Made by a program: the position numbers and the translations under genes. From Misgurnus anguillicaudatus (lineage: Eukaryota > Chordata > Actinopteri > Cypriniformes > Cobitidae), in assembly GCF_027580225.2 (NCBI RefSeq), contig NC_073341.2, positions 13,756,501 to 13,820,500 on the forward strand: a stretch of DNA of 64,000 nt, in the 5' to 3' direction. A model generated the notes under the pieces. That model searched no databases, was not told the origin of the DNA, and saw only the letters and a list, made by a program, of their open reading frames with translations. Below, piece after piece: positions 36,456-47,944 of this stretch. The first letter of the stretch is position 1, and the number at the start of each line of letters is the position of its first letter.

Positions 36456-36752
36456 ACTAGATCCTGTTTTGGAAAGTCTTGGGAAAACATGTTTAGAATG
36501 AGTTTTGTGGACTTGTATCAGTGACTTAAAAATTTAGCTTTTTCAAAAACCACGCATAAACATTTTTCTCTCAAAAATACAAACATGTACATACATGTTG
36601 ATCATATAATATTGTACACCAGTTTGTGCTGAACGCAGTGTTATGAGAATTTTGCCATTTATGTTTTTAAGGAACTGAAAAAAGCACAAATGTCAGTGAA
36701 TGTCAAAACTTCCCTGGGGCCCTAAAAAACCCTTAGACCCCAGAGGGCTAAT
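36456..36752 (-). mobile_element. MITE fragment with CCCTCTGGGGTC end
   Basis: This is an inverted homologue of 56023-56285. Shared blocks include GAAAACATGTTTAGAAT and GTCAAAACTTCCC. The right end reads AGACCCCAGAGGGCTAA, the complement of the TTAACCCTCTGGGGTC end at 56 kb, suggesting a TTAA-site family. Confidence 0.7.
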
Positions 36753-36949
36753 TTCACGAGTTCACACTTACATATAATTTATAGAGTAATTTATAAGTAC
36801 AGAGCTTGGCGGGCTGGCCTTCGAGGTGAGGCCTGGTTACTTGACCAGGAGACCCCTGAGAGCGCTCTGGGGAGCATCATACTGGGAGATCGCCTGAAAG
36901 AGAAAATAGGAAAGGTGAAACGTGGGAGAGACAATGACAATGAACATAC

Positions 36950-37370
36950 TTCCTGGCTGTGTGGAAACTTTCCACCCTTTCACGACTGCGTGGAGACTCT
37001 CCACTCCTTCACGACTGCGTGGAGACTCTTCACGACTGCGTGTAGACTCGCCACTCCTTCACGACTGCGTGGAGACTCGCCACTCCTTCACGACTGCGTG
37101 TAGACTCGCCACTCCTTCACCATCACGCTGGCCACTTTTTCACGCTGCGTGGAGACTCTTCACTCTTTCACGTTGCGTGGAGACTCTCCACTCTTTCATG
37201 CTGCCCACTTTTCACGCTGCGTGGAGACTCTCCACTCTTTCATGCTGCGTGGAGACTCTCCACTCCCTCACGACTGCATGGAGACTCTTCACTCTTTCAC
37301 GCTGCGTGGAGACTCTCCACTCTTTCATGCTGCGTGGAGACTCTCCACTCTTTCACGCTGCCCAAAGAAA
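36950..37370 (+). repeat. Minisatellite, GCGTGGAGACTC-based units
   Basis: About a dozen imperfect units of roughly 28 bp are built on GCGTGGAGACTCTCCACTC followed by a TTTCACG or CTTCACG stretch. Within a unit GGAGACTCTCC is nearly self-complementary. Several units are truncated. Frames on the plus strand stay open here, but only because of the repeat. Confidence 0.88.
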
Positions 37371-37452
37371 AATTAGTGTTTGCCCAGGAGATTTCTCGCT
37401 GTCATCTGGGAGACCAATGCTCATTAACCCTGCTGAGTGGCCCAGAGGGTTT

Positions 37453-39905
37453 TAGTCGATGAGGGTTTGGTGGGCTTTTTTGATGTGGAAACTGTTAGGA
37501 CTCTGCCATAAAGGTCTTGTTTTATATTTATGTTTTATCGTGGTGGCAGGGTTCTGACAGTCTCTTGTTTCATGTGGAGGCTCATGGCCTTGCATATTGG
37601 GTCATGTGCCTCTGGTGTCTCGTTCCAAGTCCCCGCCCTTCTTGTTCTCTTGTTAATTATTCATTATTGGTTATCCCTCTCACCTGTGTTGCCCTCGTTT
37701 AGTTCCCCTATTTAATCTCCTCTTGTCTCGTGTCTTGTGCTGGTTTATTGTGATCATTCATGTATGTCATGCAGTCTTCTTTGTTAATTCAGTTTAGTGT
37801 TTCATCTTAGTCTTGTTAATAATGTTGTGTCAGTGTATTGTACAGATCATGTTTTATGTAGTTTTGCCCCCTCGTGGGCTTTTGTTTTCATGTTTCAGTG
37901 TAAATGAATGTGCTATGTTCACTCCCCGACATCGCCTGCGCTTGGGTTCTCTTGTCTCCTGTCTCAACCCTGACAGAAACGGTTGGTCCTAATGTAGCTT
38001 TGGAAAGCGTCTCAGGACCATCTCCCGAGAACTTGGATCTGCTGTTGGGAAAGGCCTTTTTGGGCTGTTGTAGTTGCGGCCCCTATGCGGAATGAGTGGC
38101 TTAAAAAGCGCTCTGCTGGGACACCTGACTGCTGGAGGACAGATTTGAGGTCTGGAACCAAAAACGCGGCACGGGTTTGTTTGATTCGTCTATGAACAGG
38201 GGTTCCGCGGGAGATTTGGCTTGGGAGCTTCTCCATTGAAGATATGCTCGAACTGACTGGTATGGATGGATTGGCGACGGAAGGTTAAAAATATAGATAA
38301 AATGGCCTTTTTTGGTTTGGTCAGTTTTACTTTGCTCAATCAAAACGGAGATTGTTTCTCCATCTAGTACTAATAAATCTGAGATGGTAGGGTTGTTTTT
38401 TTTTGGGGTTGAATTTAGAAGTGATAGCAAGTTCTGAGCATCTAAGAAAGCCGAAAAAGGCTAGGATGAACATGCCGTCGAGTGTTCGCGCGGTATTGAG
38501 ATGTTGGTAGTCTGTGCAGAGGGTACAAATGTATTTGTTGAGGATGTCTAGTGTTATCAGTTGTCTGGTGTTGGGTCGGGTGGGCTAGGATCTTTGAATA
38601 CCTTTAAGCAGGAGGGAGGTTTGAGAATTATCTCCTGCGAGGGAGCGCCGTATATTAGTTTATGGAAAAACTGAATGCCACTCAGATAACCTTTAATGGA
38701 TCCTACTTGGAGGCCTTTAATGGTATTAAGGAAATTAGGAAATAAATGAGGCGATAGAAAGGAGAGAGAAATCGGGGAACAGCATGTTATAGGAAACGTG
38801 GAATGCTCTAAAGTTTCTCCAAGTGGTCATGTAAGATTGGAGGGTCCTGGGAGACACTGCTTGGAGGATGGCGTCGAGCGATGCGTCGAGGAGGGGTTTT
38901 ATAAGGTGGGTTATGGAAATATCAGTTGCGAATAGTGAGGTACTGGAGTTGGGGATTTGTCCGCCTCTGGAGCCAGTGTCCTGAATTTCTGTGAGAATCT
39001 ATGCTCGGATGGTTTGGGACACTGGTGGTGGTTCCATGACAAGGGCATTGGATGGCACGGGCATCTGTGTTGCTGTGAAGAGAGAGTGCTGTTTAGTTTG
39101 AGATGAAGAGCTGGTAAGGGGAATAATCCGGGGGTGCAAATGTCGGCGGAGGCATCGTGCTTGGGTGACCTGTAGAGGTTTGAAAATGAAAGTTGGTTGG
39201 AAGGTGTGAAGGACAAAAGGATCAAGTGTGGGCTTGAGCTGCAAACGTAGGCTGGAGGCCACTGAAAAAGAAAAGGGTTATGAGGGTTATAAAACTGAGC
39301 TGCTGATGGGGGGGTTGCTAGGCCCGGCCATTTGCGGTGCTGCAAAGGCAATGGCGGAGGGCTGGGTCTTGTTGAGAGGTGGAAAAGGACCTGGGACGTG
39401 GCCTAGACTCACTGGAGCCCTGTTGCTGTGACTCGATTGGCGAAGCGAGCAGTGTTCTGAACGGGCAGACGACGGAGGTGGCTGGACAGGTGAATTTTGG
39501 GCCCTGCAGGCTTTGCTCTGTCTGTGGGTCTTCTTGGAAGTAGCCTGTAAGGAGACATACAGATCATACAACTCAGCTTTATTAATTTTTCTTGAAGCCT
39601 GTATATACACGAGTTACCACAAGGTCCACTTCCCGATGGGTGGGATAGTCGGGGTGGCCGAGGGCTTGTCAGGGGCGGCAAAGGCTGGCCTCGGCGTCTT
39701 GGAGAACACTGGGATGATCGGCCAATGTGGGGCCACGAGAAGAAGCCTTGGGTTCAGGTTTGACGTCCAGCATAGCAGGAACGGTAGTGGGACTGGCAAC
39801 ATCAGAAAATGCATCCCTGGGGATGTTTACGTCTTCCTCTGATGAAGAGCTAGATTGAGACATGGTAGTTGATCCAAGGAGTCTACTTATGCTGCAAACT
39901 GTCAA
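37453..39905 (-). pseudogene. Tyrosine-recombinase transposon gene, decayed
   Basis: In minus-strand order: a proline- and serine-rich N-terminal region (about 39905-39260, with KINKAELYDLYVSLQATSKK); a helical core-binding-like part near 38890-38590 (TLQSYMTTWRNFRAFH ... GSIKGYLSGIQFFHKL); and a catalytic domain at 38430-37990. The catalytic domain shows SHSFRIGAATTTAQ, which carries the H-x-x-R signature, and LGRWS, which is followed directly by a stop. A C-terminal DAFQSYIRTNR piece follows, is cut by the solo LTR at 37493-37975, and appears to resume as KKAHQTLID to a stop near 37453. Several frameshifts are present. No reverse transcriptase is linked, so a Crypton-like element fits better than DIRS/Ngaro, but this is not settled. 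Confidence 0.75.
37493..37975 (+). mobile_element. Solo LTR (483 bp)
   Basis: It begins TGTTAGGACT and ends CCCTGACA, with an exact 5-bp duplication GAAAC on each side (37488-37492 and 37976-37980). It contains a CTATTTAATC box near 37707 that could serve as a TATA element. No second LTR or internal region is nearby, so it is probably a recombination product. It sits in the 3' part of the tyrosine-recombinase pseudogene. Confidence 0.87.
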
Positions 39906-40843
39906 TAGATCGAGGTAAGACTGCTGACTCTATGTACCATCTCATGGTTGATTGCTGAGTGTTTCCACCTGTGTATAATTGCTGAGTGCTTTCACCTGTG
40001 TTTAATTATCTGAACGTGCTCCTCCCAAACTTTGTTAATAAAACATCATAACAAAAATGAATCTGTTTGGCACAGGTATATTTTTGTCTACAAAAGTAAT
40101 TTCAAGCATTTAACCGTACACTTTCAGATAAAATTATTTTTAGGATCATAGTTAACATTTTATTCAAGTCACCCTAAACTTTTGAACAGTAGAGTAGGTT
40201 TGAATCTCATTGGTAGCGGTATTGCATCTCATTGTTGGCTATTTGCTGCATAACCATTAACTTTCTCACCTTCCCTCCTTCTCTTTGTCTGCTCATCTTC
40301 TGCTGGCTTTCAAACGATAATTTAGTTTGCTGCATTTTCGGTCATTTGAAGGAAAATCACAGGCAAAAATTTACATGGCAGTCAACTTTATTTTGAACAA
40401 TGGATTTGTGGGTATTGAAGTTTATGTGAGATGTGCCAGCGGGACACTGCATTGTGTTCTTTAATTGGTTTAGGAAACACTCCGCTATAGCCGAATAGTT
40501 TGGTTTTGAGATGGCAGCGGTATCTGCAAGTACGTGTCACGTGACGGTCCGTAGATGCAAGGATAATTGTCTCGTCAACTATTTTCACATAAAAAAAAAC
40601 GAACGAGGACATGACATCGGTTTCCTCAATGGTAGCTATGGCCATGAAGACAAATAAGGCAACTGAGAAAAAAATCTCACATCTATGCTGTCTTGTCACA
40701 AATAAAGGAAGTTTCTTAAATAAAGTAAATATAAATATACTTACATCCACATTCAGAGACAAAGAAGTGACACTGAGACGAGACAAGAGAATCACAACAG
40801 AAGATTAAACTTGAGCTGGATAAAAATCACCCAGGAATTGAAT
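39906..40843. other. Upstream region of the TLR gene
   Basis: No other gene was recognised. A Tc1-like end (CTAAACTTTTGAACAGTAG) lies near 40180. A pyrimidine-rich stretch ending CACATTCAG near 40756 could be a splice acceptor for a 5' untranslated exon. In-frame TTG and other near-start codons precede the ATG at 40844 but are not credible starts in a vertebrate. Confidence 0.4.
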
Positions 40844-43681
40844 ATGATTTATCCGTTCACTTTCTTCCTATTGTTTCTAAGGACTTCATGTGTATTTTCT
40901 TGGCGTGTAGGGAAATGTATCTTTCATGATGATTTGGAAGAATTTCCTGTTGACAGATCATGTAATGGAAAACCAAACACTGCATCCTGCACTGAGGTCA
41001 CTGATATTAAAGAGGATCTCCGAAAACTTCCAGCAAATTTACAGAACCTCTGCATTGATATGGATGGTGATATAAAGTATATTGGTGTCTTGGCTCCAGA
41101 TTCATTTTCACGATTCTCTTCTCTGGAATACCTTGACATTTTCGGATGTTTTTCCAAGATCTCGCCAGAAGCTTTTACTGGATTGTTACATTTAAAGTTA
41201 TTGCATTTGTCTTCTAAATTTGGAGAAGGCTGTTGTGAAGCAGCTGTTGATTTCAGTGGTCTTCCTTCACTTAAAACATTGTTTCTTTCAAGGTATAGTT
41301 TGTCATTAATGGCACCAAATGTTTTTGATACAATACCTCAGTTAGAGATTTTAGGCATAGTCAATGTGTGTTTAAAAGATCTGTCTGAGATTCTATGTCG
41401 ACTGGGAAATTTAAAATCACTAAAAACCTTTTATCTCGATGAAAATTTAAATAGTCTTCAGTTCCCAAACTGCTCCATTTACAACATCTCTAACAGTTAC
41501 ATATCTACTGTACACAATATTAAAGACGTCTATTTGATTTTGGGATCATTAAAGCAGATAGATGAAGGGGCTTTGAGCGTTTTTGGAAATTTATCTTATC
41601 TGGCTTCTGGTTTCAGATCAGATTTTCTCAAAGATCTTTCTATGACTGGAGTAAATAAAATCTATAGCTTGCATTTTTCTGTGCATGTACTTAACATTGA
41701 TGAGTTGTGTTACGCAGCAAAGTTATATTCTATTAAATCTATAGATGTTTATTACCAGACTATTAAATTTCCAGCTATGTCTACAAATATCTCTGAAGAC
41801 TGTAAGGAGATTGTAGACATTTTTCTCCACCTAGATAAATATCTTTATCAACTTTTATCTTTAGATATAAAATTGATCTTTCAGTTTTTCAGCAATCTCT
41901 TAACAATCCGTGTAAGTCAACAAGTGCTCAGTTCAAATGATTTTAAATCTCTTTGTTTGTCCAATCCACAGTTAGTCGAACAGCTGTCTTTTTTACGTAT
42001 ACACGCAACTTACATAAATAAGATAATTTCTCACCAGTTCATGTGTTTCACAAATCTTGAGCGTTTGGAATTAATTTCAAGTAATATTTCCAGCATAGAA
42101 GATTTTGCTTTCAGTGGATTAGACAAACTTAAAGATTTAAACCTCTTTAGGAACAAGTTATCTTACATTTATCAGGACACATTTAGTGGTCTATATGAAC
42201 TGATGGTCCTAAATATTACAGAAAACCCTATCATTCAAATTAACTCAAATTCGTTTGGACATCTTATTAACCTTCACACACTTCTTCTGGGAGATTTGAA
42301 GTTTCCACCTAACATGGCACAGGTCAAGCTGCATTTATCTGATATATTTGGAAGCGTCCCGTATAATCTGAGTCATGTGTTTATTAGTTCAGGCTTGAGA
42401 CCAATGCAGTTGATCATTGGTAATATTACACTGAATCAGAGTCTTGACCTTCAAATCAAAGGTCAATATGTGACAGTTGAGGATTGTGACAGTCCACTCT
42501 TGACATCTGTAGTCACACTTCAAATAATTGCAGAATATGTCGTCTGTGGAAAGGAGTTTATTGGGAAATACGTTAAATCAGTTGTTAGTATGGAATTTGC
42601 ATCAACGTTTTCAGACAATATTGGTAACTTAGCAGTAATAAATCAGCTTGTTCGTTTAAAAAACCTAAAGCTGGTAAACATTGATTTGTCTAAGCAGCCA
42701 AATGTGCCAATAATGTTTCACAACTTGACAAAATTACGAACCCTGATCTTGGTAAACTGCAGAATTTTCTTTTTGGATGGAAGTTTGACAAAGGACCTAA
42801 AGGTGCTAACATCTATGTTTTTTAAACCCCGTAATGATGTAAAAATCCTTCAAACCTTTGTTGAACAGCTTACTAGTTTAAAATATCTCAGACTCGAGGA
42901 GTTGCGATTATACTGCAGTTGTGATAATTCTTGGCTAATCTCATGGGTGAACAACAGGCAGGTTCAGGTTTTTGTGGATATCCCCACCATGGAGGGACTT
43001 CAGTGTTTAACTAATAATGGAGTTGACAATCTAAACTTTGTTCATTACATACAGGAGAACTGTTCATTTGATATTGAATTTGTGCTCTTCGCCTCAACTT
43101 CTGCTTTTTTATATTTGTTTATGTTTGTAGCGTTGTCATATCAGTTTGTAGGGAAATACATAATGCCTCTCTATTACATTGCCAGCGGATGGTTCAGAGA
43201 GGCGTTGCGTATGGATGCCAAACGCCAGTACCGCTACGATGTTTTTATTTCCTACAGCAGTAAGGATGAGTGCTGGGTCATGGAAAAACTTCTTCCAAAC
43301 TTGGAGCAGCGTGGCCCTCCGTTCTTGCGTCTTTGTTTACATGGTCGGGACTTTCAGTTGGGGCAAGACATTGTGGAAAACATCACAGACAGCATATATG
43401 CAAGCCGCCGAACTCTTTGTCTTGTCAGCCGTAACTTCCTCCGTAGCAACTGGTGTACTTTGGAGATGCAGCTGGGCACCTACCGGCTCCAGGTAGAACA
43501 GAGGGACATTCTTATCCTGGTCTTCTTAGAAAAAATCCCCTCTCGCTTGCTATCCTACCATCACAGGTTGGCCCGGCAGGTAAAAACTAGGACCTATCTG
43601 GACTGGCCAATGGACACTGAGAAGCAGGAGGAATTCTGGGACAGGTTATGGTGTAAATTGAGCTCCGATGAAAGTAGCTAG
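40844..43681 (+). CDS. Toll-like receptor, TLR11 family (TLR20-like)
   Basis: A single-exon ORF of 945 codons encodes a membrane innate-immune receptor. The start is the ATG at 40844, since the open frame upstream holds no other ATG and this one begins a good signal peptide (MIYPFTFFLLFL). A cysteine-containing LRR cap and degenerate leucine-rich repeats follow (about residues 25-690), then an LRR C-terminal cap (CSCDNSW from about 691), a membrane segment (about 745-768) and a TIR domain (798-945). TIR box 1 is YDVFISYSSKDE, box 2 LCLHGRDFQLGQDI and box 3 FWDRLW. The RGPPFLRLCLH text is typical of the fish TLR11 group (TLR20/21/26); TLR20 is my best guess. The BB-loop position that is proline in many TLRs is leucine. 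No internal stops occur. Its 3' flank recurs at 55 kb, suggesting a former tandem cluster. The ligand cannot be read from the sequence. Confidence 0.93.
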   Translation: MIYPFTFFLLFLRTSCVFSWRVGKCIFHDDLEEFPVDRSCNGKPNTASCTEVTDIKEDLRKLPANLQNLCIDMDGDIKYIGVLAPDSFSRFSSLEYLDIFGCFSKISPEAFTGLLHLKLLHLSSKFGEGCCEAAVDFSGLPSLKTLFLSRYSLSLMAPNVFDTIPQLEILGIVNVCLKDLSEILCRLGNLKSLKTFYLDENLNSLQFPNCSIYNISNSYISTVHNIKDVYLILGSLKQIDEGALSVFGNLSYLASGFRSDFLKDLSMTGVNKIYSLHFSVHVLNIDELCYAAKLYSIKSIDVYYQTIKFPAMSTNISEDCKEIVDIFLHLDKYLYQLLSLDIKLIFQFFSNLLTIRVSQQVLSSNDFKSLCLSNPQLVEQLSFLRIHATYINKIISHQFMCFTNLERLELISSNISSIEDFAFSGLDKLKDLNLFRNKLSYIYQDTFSGLYELMVLNITENPIIQINSNSFGHLINLHTLLLGDLKFPPNMAQVKLHLSDIFGSVPYNLSHVFISSGLRPMQLIIGNITLNQSLDLQIKGQYVTVEDCDSPLLTSVVTLQIIAEYVVCGKEFIGKYVKSVVSMEFASTFSDNIGNLAVINQLVRLKNLKLVNIDLSKQPNVPIMFHNLTKLRTLILVNCRIFFLDGSLTKDLKVLTSMFFKPRNDVKILQTFVEQLTSLKYLRLEELRLYCSCDNSWLISWVNNRQVQVFVDIPTMEGLQCLTNNGVDNLNFVHYIQENCSFDIEFVLFASTSAFLYLFMFVALSYQFVGKYIMPLYYIASGWFREALRMDAKRQYRYDVFISYSSKDECWVMEKLLPNLEQRGPPFLRLCLHGRDFQLGQDIVENITDSIYASRRTLCLVSRNFLRSNWCTLEMQLGTYRLQVEQRDILILVFLEKIPSRLLSYHHRLARQVKTRTYLDWPMDTEKQEEFWDRLWCKLSSDESS

Positions 43682-44790
43682 ACTTTACTGTACACAATAC
43701 GCATTGATGAACACATTTAGCTGTCATGCACTCGCATGGGCATTTTTGTCCTTTTCATTTTTTTTGTAATTTTGGGTGTGTTAATGCAAACTGCATACAT
43801 TTTGTTGAATGCGTGTATATTTATCTATATTTTTGCTTTCATAAATGTTTTTATTTTAAATGCGAAACACACTTAGGTGCTAAAGGACAAAAATGTCCCC
43901 ATTGAATCCCATTATTTTAATTTGCAAATTTTAATCTGTGTGCCATTCAAACATAAATCATGCATTCTGTATAAAAATGCTTTATTTAATGTGTAAAATG
44001 TGTTCTTGTTTGCATTGTTCTTCATTTGTTATTGGTTTTGAACAGAGTTAAAATTTTATTTTAATATATAAATTCAGAAGCCACTATGTAAATATGAATA
44101 ATTAGTAATAATATTTTATGACCGTTTTTTACATGGGCATTATCTAATAAAATAATAATGTATCAGAATTAATGTTGTTGGTAATCATTAACATATCCAA
44201 GACAAATTAGCATAGGGAACATATATTAAAAATACAGTAGTAGGGTCATTTATACAAACTTGCATTTAAAGGATTAATAATCTGAAAACGAATAAATGTT
44301 TGCTAGTTCACTATTATCAGAACTGATTCTGGATAAACAATAAAATCTATGAAAGTGGGTAAAATATGAATCTTATATTTTTATGACTGTTTTAGAGCAT
44401 GGACATTTTTGTGAGTTTTGAACATAAGTGTGAGTTTTTTTAAATGAATGCCCAAAAATTAACTACATAGACACGCCATGTTATATGTTTATATACACTC
44501 TTAGAACGAATGTGTTAATAACAACATGTTGTCCCAGAATCCACCCATCTCTGTGTTATTATTGAAACAACACATTTTGTGTTACTTTTAACACAACTTG
44601 TGTTATATTTTGAAACAAAAATGACACATAATGTGTTAAAAGCTTAACGCACAAAGATGTGTAAATCCTTTCTAAGAGTGTAGTATTGTATGTGGTTTAT
44701 ATGGAATTGTTTAGAGTTTTGTAGCGCAACTGCACTGGACAATTTGTAACTGTGCTCCTAAACAATGTAAGTGTAGCGTGTGTTCCACTG
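43682..44790 (+). other. TLR 3' UTR and flank, duplicated at 55 kb
   Basis: AT-rich sequence with AATAAA signals at 44146-44151 and near 44291 and 44339, any of which could end the TLR transcript. From about 44015 to 44763 it aligns with 55250-55616: both hold TTTGCATTGTTCTTCATTTG near the start and GTGCTCCTAAACAATGTAA at the end. No coding sequence is present. Confidence 0.6.
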
Positions 44791-44796
44791 AAGTCT

Positions 44797-45342
44797 AGGG
44801 GTGTAACGATTAATCGTGCAAATGCGCGTTCTCTCAATGAATTAATTTTAATGAATTACGGTGAAATCCCGGCACATCCAAAAGCCAGGGGGCGCTCTCA
44901 TGCAGAAACGCCCTTTGTGCCACAGAAGAAGTAGCATTACAAACGCTATTCCAAGAAATGTCTACAGGAATATTTATATCGCAGTTCTTCAAATTGTTTC
45001 AGTTATTTTCATGATAATAAAGAATATTTGAATGATTTTTATTTAATGATTGTTGCTTTTTTAAATGCACGTTATAAACAGGGCTTGCCATTAACTTTTT
45101 TACTCACCAGCCAAAGTGGCTTGTTGTTTTCCAAAGTTACTAGCCACTCAGCATTTTCACTGGCCACAATTTTGTTGATGGTAAAATTAATTTTATATGA
45201 TTAAGCTTGACTTTGGCATCCTAAAATGACTTTAATTCGAGCAAATTTACTTGGTTTAGCTAAATTAGATGCAGATTAAATTTCAAATGCAGTCTGACCA
45301 CCATAGACAACATTTATTAGCTGCTATATACCAGGTATATCA
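44797..45342. repeat. Truncated hAT-like ends
   Basis: TAGGGGTGTAACGATTAATCG begins at about 44797 and CAGGGCTTGCCATTAAC at about 45081. Both look like termini of fish hAT families, but neither has a matching opposite end nearby. No gene was seen. Confidence 0.45.
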
Positions 45343-45350
45343 GTATAAAT

Positions 45351-45929
45351 CAGTGGTTCTCAACTCCAGTCCTCGGGACCCACTGCTCTGCATATTGTGC
45401 ATGTCTCCCTTATTTAACACACCTGATTCAGATCATCAGCTCGTTAGGATAGATTCCATGAACTGAAATGAGTGGCTGTTTCTCAATATGCGTTCTTCAG
45501 CGATCTTGTGTTCTCGTGTCCTTGCTCTACATCATCATTAACAGTTGAAGTTCATTCCAATTCTCAAGAACGCAAGGACAGAGGACGGATGAAAATACCC
45601 GGATGTGTTCTTGATATCGAGGATGCATCGAGTGCAGACTTGCGCGCTGAAATCGCTTCACGCCCCATAAGTCATTGCGCCAAAACAATGGCGGAGGTCA
45701 GGTGACCAACAGGAAGATCACACACATCTCAATTCTCATAAGTGCGTTCTGTGTTCTCGCGACCTTCTGAGTTCGTTTTTCCGAGGTCGCCTGGCAAGTT
45801 CGATCTCCACGAGGACGCAAGTCCGTTCTTTGCGTTCTTGGAATTGAGAAACAGCCAGTGTGTCAGATATGAGAGACATACAAAATGTGCAGAGCAGTGG
45901 GTCCCGAGGACTGGAGTTGAGAACCACTG
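45351..45929. mobile_element. hAT-type MITE with nested MITE
   Basis: The ends are CAGTGGTTCTCAACTCCAGT and its complement, with an exact 8-bp duplication GTATAAAT (45343-45350 and 45930-45937). The inverted repeats extend about 40 bp. The 383-bp element at 45474-45856 is inserted within it. Confidence 0.93.
45474..45856. mobile_element. Nested MITE, GGCTGTTTCTCAA ends
   Basis: The ends GGCTGTTTCTCAAT and ATTGAGAAACAGCC are exact complements, flanked by AGT on both sides (45471-45473 and 45857-45859). A 3-bp TSD is compatible with PIF/Harbinger. The subterminal region has GCGTTCTT motifs in both orientations. Confidence 0.83.
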
Positions 45930-46850
45930 GTATAAATCATAGCCTATCATATATTTAGGTGCACGAAAAACATGCTAGTAAGGCATAAATAGATTCACTT
46001 TGAATAAATATATTAAAAGTGGAGCAGGGGTGTAGAAGATTAACTGAAAAAATAAACACAAAATCCCCCGACAACTTTAAATATTAACAACTGCAGTAAA
46101 TACTGTGAAGAAATGTACGTTAATTTTACTGTCAACTTTATACAGATTGTATTTTATAAGCTTGATCATGGTTTCTTTTAAAAGTGATTTTAAGACTTTT
46201 AATGACAAATGTCGAGAGAGCATTATACGTACATGCAAAACACCGCTTATGTTATGAATCTTCCACGAAATTCACCTTCATCACAGTGTAACTGATGGTT
46301 ATGGAGTGTTTTTGCGGACAATCTTAAAAAGGAATTGCAAATGGTATTTGCTAAAGGTTTATAAGATGTATATATTAAGTTACATCGACAACTATGAAGG
46401 TAAGTAATAGCATTAGCTAACTGCCTAGCTAGCCAGCTCTAACAGTTTGTAAACGTTACTGACTGACTTTGACAACTTGACAGGCTATTTGATCCAGTGC
46501 AATGTGTTTTGATGATTTACGATTAAGTGTATGCATAACATGAATGATGTCCAAACCCTCACAGTTTCAAACAAAGATTCATAAGGGAGGGTGAGCGTCA
46601 GGGCTACCTGCTTCAGAAAGGGCGAGAACCTCTGAGTAGGGAGTAAAAAAAATAAGAAGTGTTCATCAGTTCAAAGCCTCAATCAGGTTTATGTTCTGTA
46701 GTTTTGATTTACCTAAGGGAAGATAACGTTAATCTGTAACCTAAGATTCAAATAAGCATATCTGGCTGGTGTTTTGCAACAGGTTGTATGTATTTGTAAC
46801 ATTTGCAAATCGAATGTTAACGTTAGCAGCTATTTGTGTGTAGTATGACA

Positions 46851-47260
46851 TAGGGCTGGGTATTGTTAGGAATTTCACAATTCGATTCAATTTCGATTCT
46901 TGAGGCTTCGATTCAATTCGATTCAATTCAATATTGATTTACTTGCTTCGATATCGATTCAGTAAATACACAAGCAATTAAGTACCTGAGTATATTTTTA
47001 AATAATGTGTGTAGTATTACTAATGTTTGATCACGTTGATGGTGAAGGCTTGAAAGAAGTGCTGCTGTTTGCCATCTTTGATCTTTCTGTTTTGATAAAG
47101 CGCGTCTTGTACAACGCTGAACGCTCTCACTAGAGTGTTGCCCACAGCGGGGCCACTTGCCGGGGGGCTGAATCGATTCATAGGATTTGATGAATCGATA
47201 TTGAATTGAGAAACAAATAATTGCAATGCATTGATGAATCGATATTTTTACCCAGCCCTA
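46851..47260. mobile_element. hAT-type MITE (410 bp)
   Basis: The ends are TAGGGCTGGGTATTG and, inverted, TAGGGCTGGGTAAAAA. The exact 8-bp duplication GTATGACA (46843-46850 and 47261-47268) flanks it. The interior repeats ATTCGATT/AATCGAT motifs. Confidence 0.93.
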
Positions 47261-47712
47261 GTATGACATGACTAGATTATTTATTTGTTTTCAGTTTTGC
47301 AACCCTGTGATGCAAAATGACGAATAAATTACCTAAACATGCACATAGCTTTCATGGAAACCACAGAACTTGGTTCTGACAGCTGCTGTTATTTACTGTA
47401 TGGTTATTATAAACCATGTACAGTCAGTTATCTTTAAGGTTCATTGGCTAGTGGTTTTCCAGTACTGATATTTGCGTTCACTGTTTTTATAAAACAATAA
47501 TGAAAGTGTAAATTGAGACAGGTGATTTATTTGGGTGTCCTTAGATTACAGTATTGTGTACAGTGTTATGCAATTGATAACCTGACATGTTTTAGCCTTT
47601 TCCATAACTGGCCCACACGTACCTGATCAGCATACCCATTTTCTGTGAAGTATTGAAATTGTGTCCTGATTCTGAATGTGAAAATTACATATTTTGTTTT
47701 AATGTGTAGATT

Positions 47713-47941
47713 GTCTTTGACGACTGCTCACCAGTTGATATTTCAGTGGCTGTTCCTGTGTTGCTGGAAGAGCACCCGACTGAGAGCCCACCCTTCGGAC
47801 TGATGGAAAATAAATGTCCCAACGCAAAGAGCTATGTGGACTGAAGCTCCTTAAAAATGCCATGTGTAATGATGAAATTAAAGCAGACTCACAGCTACTA
47901 CTGTGCAAGGCCAGCCGTCACTTACATTGATGCAGTGATGT
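47713..47941 (+). pseudogene. YqaJ-like exonuclease fragment
   Basis: An open stretch reads IVFDDCSPVDISVAVPVLLE and then PFGLMENKCPNAKSYVD before a TGA at about 47840. In the same frame it resumes with MMKLKQTHSYY. The E-x-K of MENKCP corresponds to the metal-binding E-x-K of the YqaJ/lambda-exonuclease fold, and the LKQTHSYY text matches the region that follows it. Only the core remains, so it is a relic. It is the basis for the ISL2EU-like call of the surrounding element. Confidence 0.6.
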
Positions 47942-47944
47942 GAT

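Noticed and set aside
36915..37455. Overlapping ORFs across the minisatellite
   Set aside because: Several frames are open at once because of the repeat; no signal of a real protein.
40811..40843. Longer TLR open frame starting at a TTG
   Set aside because: TTG is not a credible start in a vertebrate mRNA, and the ATG at 40844 begins a typical signal peptide.
43179..43496. 105-codon ORF inside the TLR
   Set aside because: It is a shadow frame over the conserved TIR domain.
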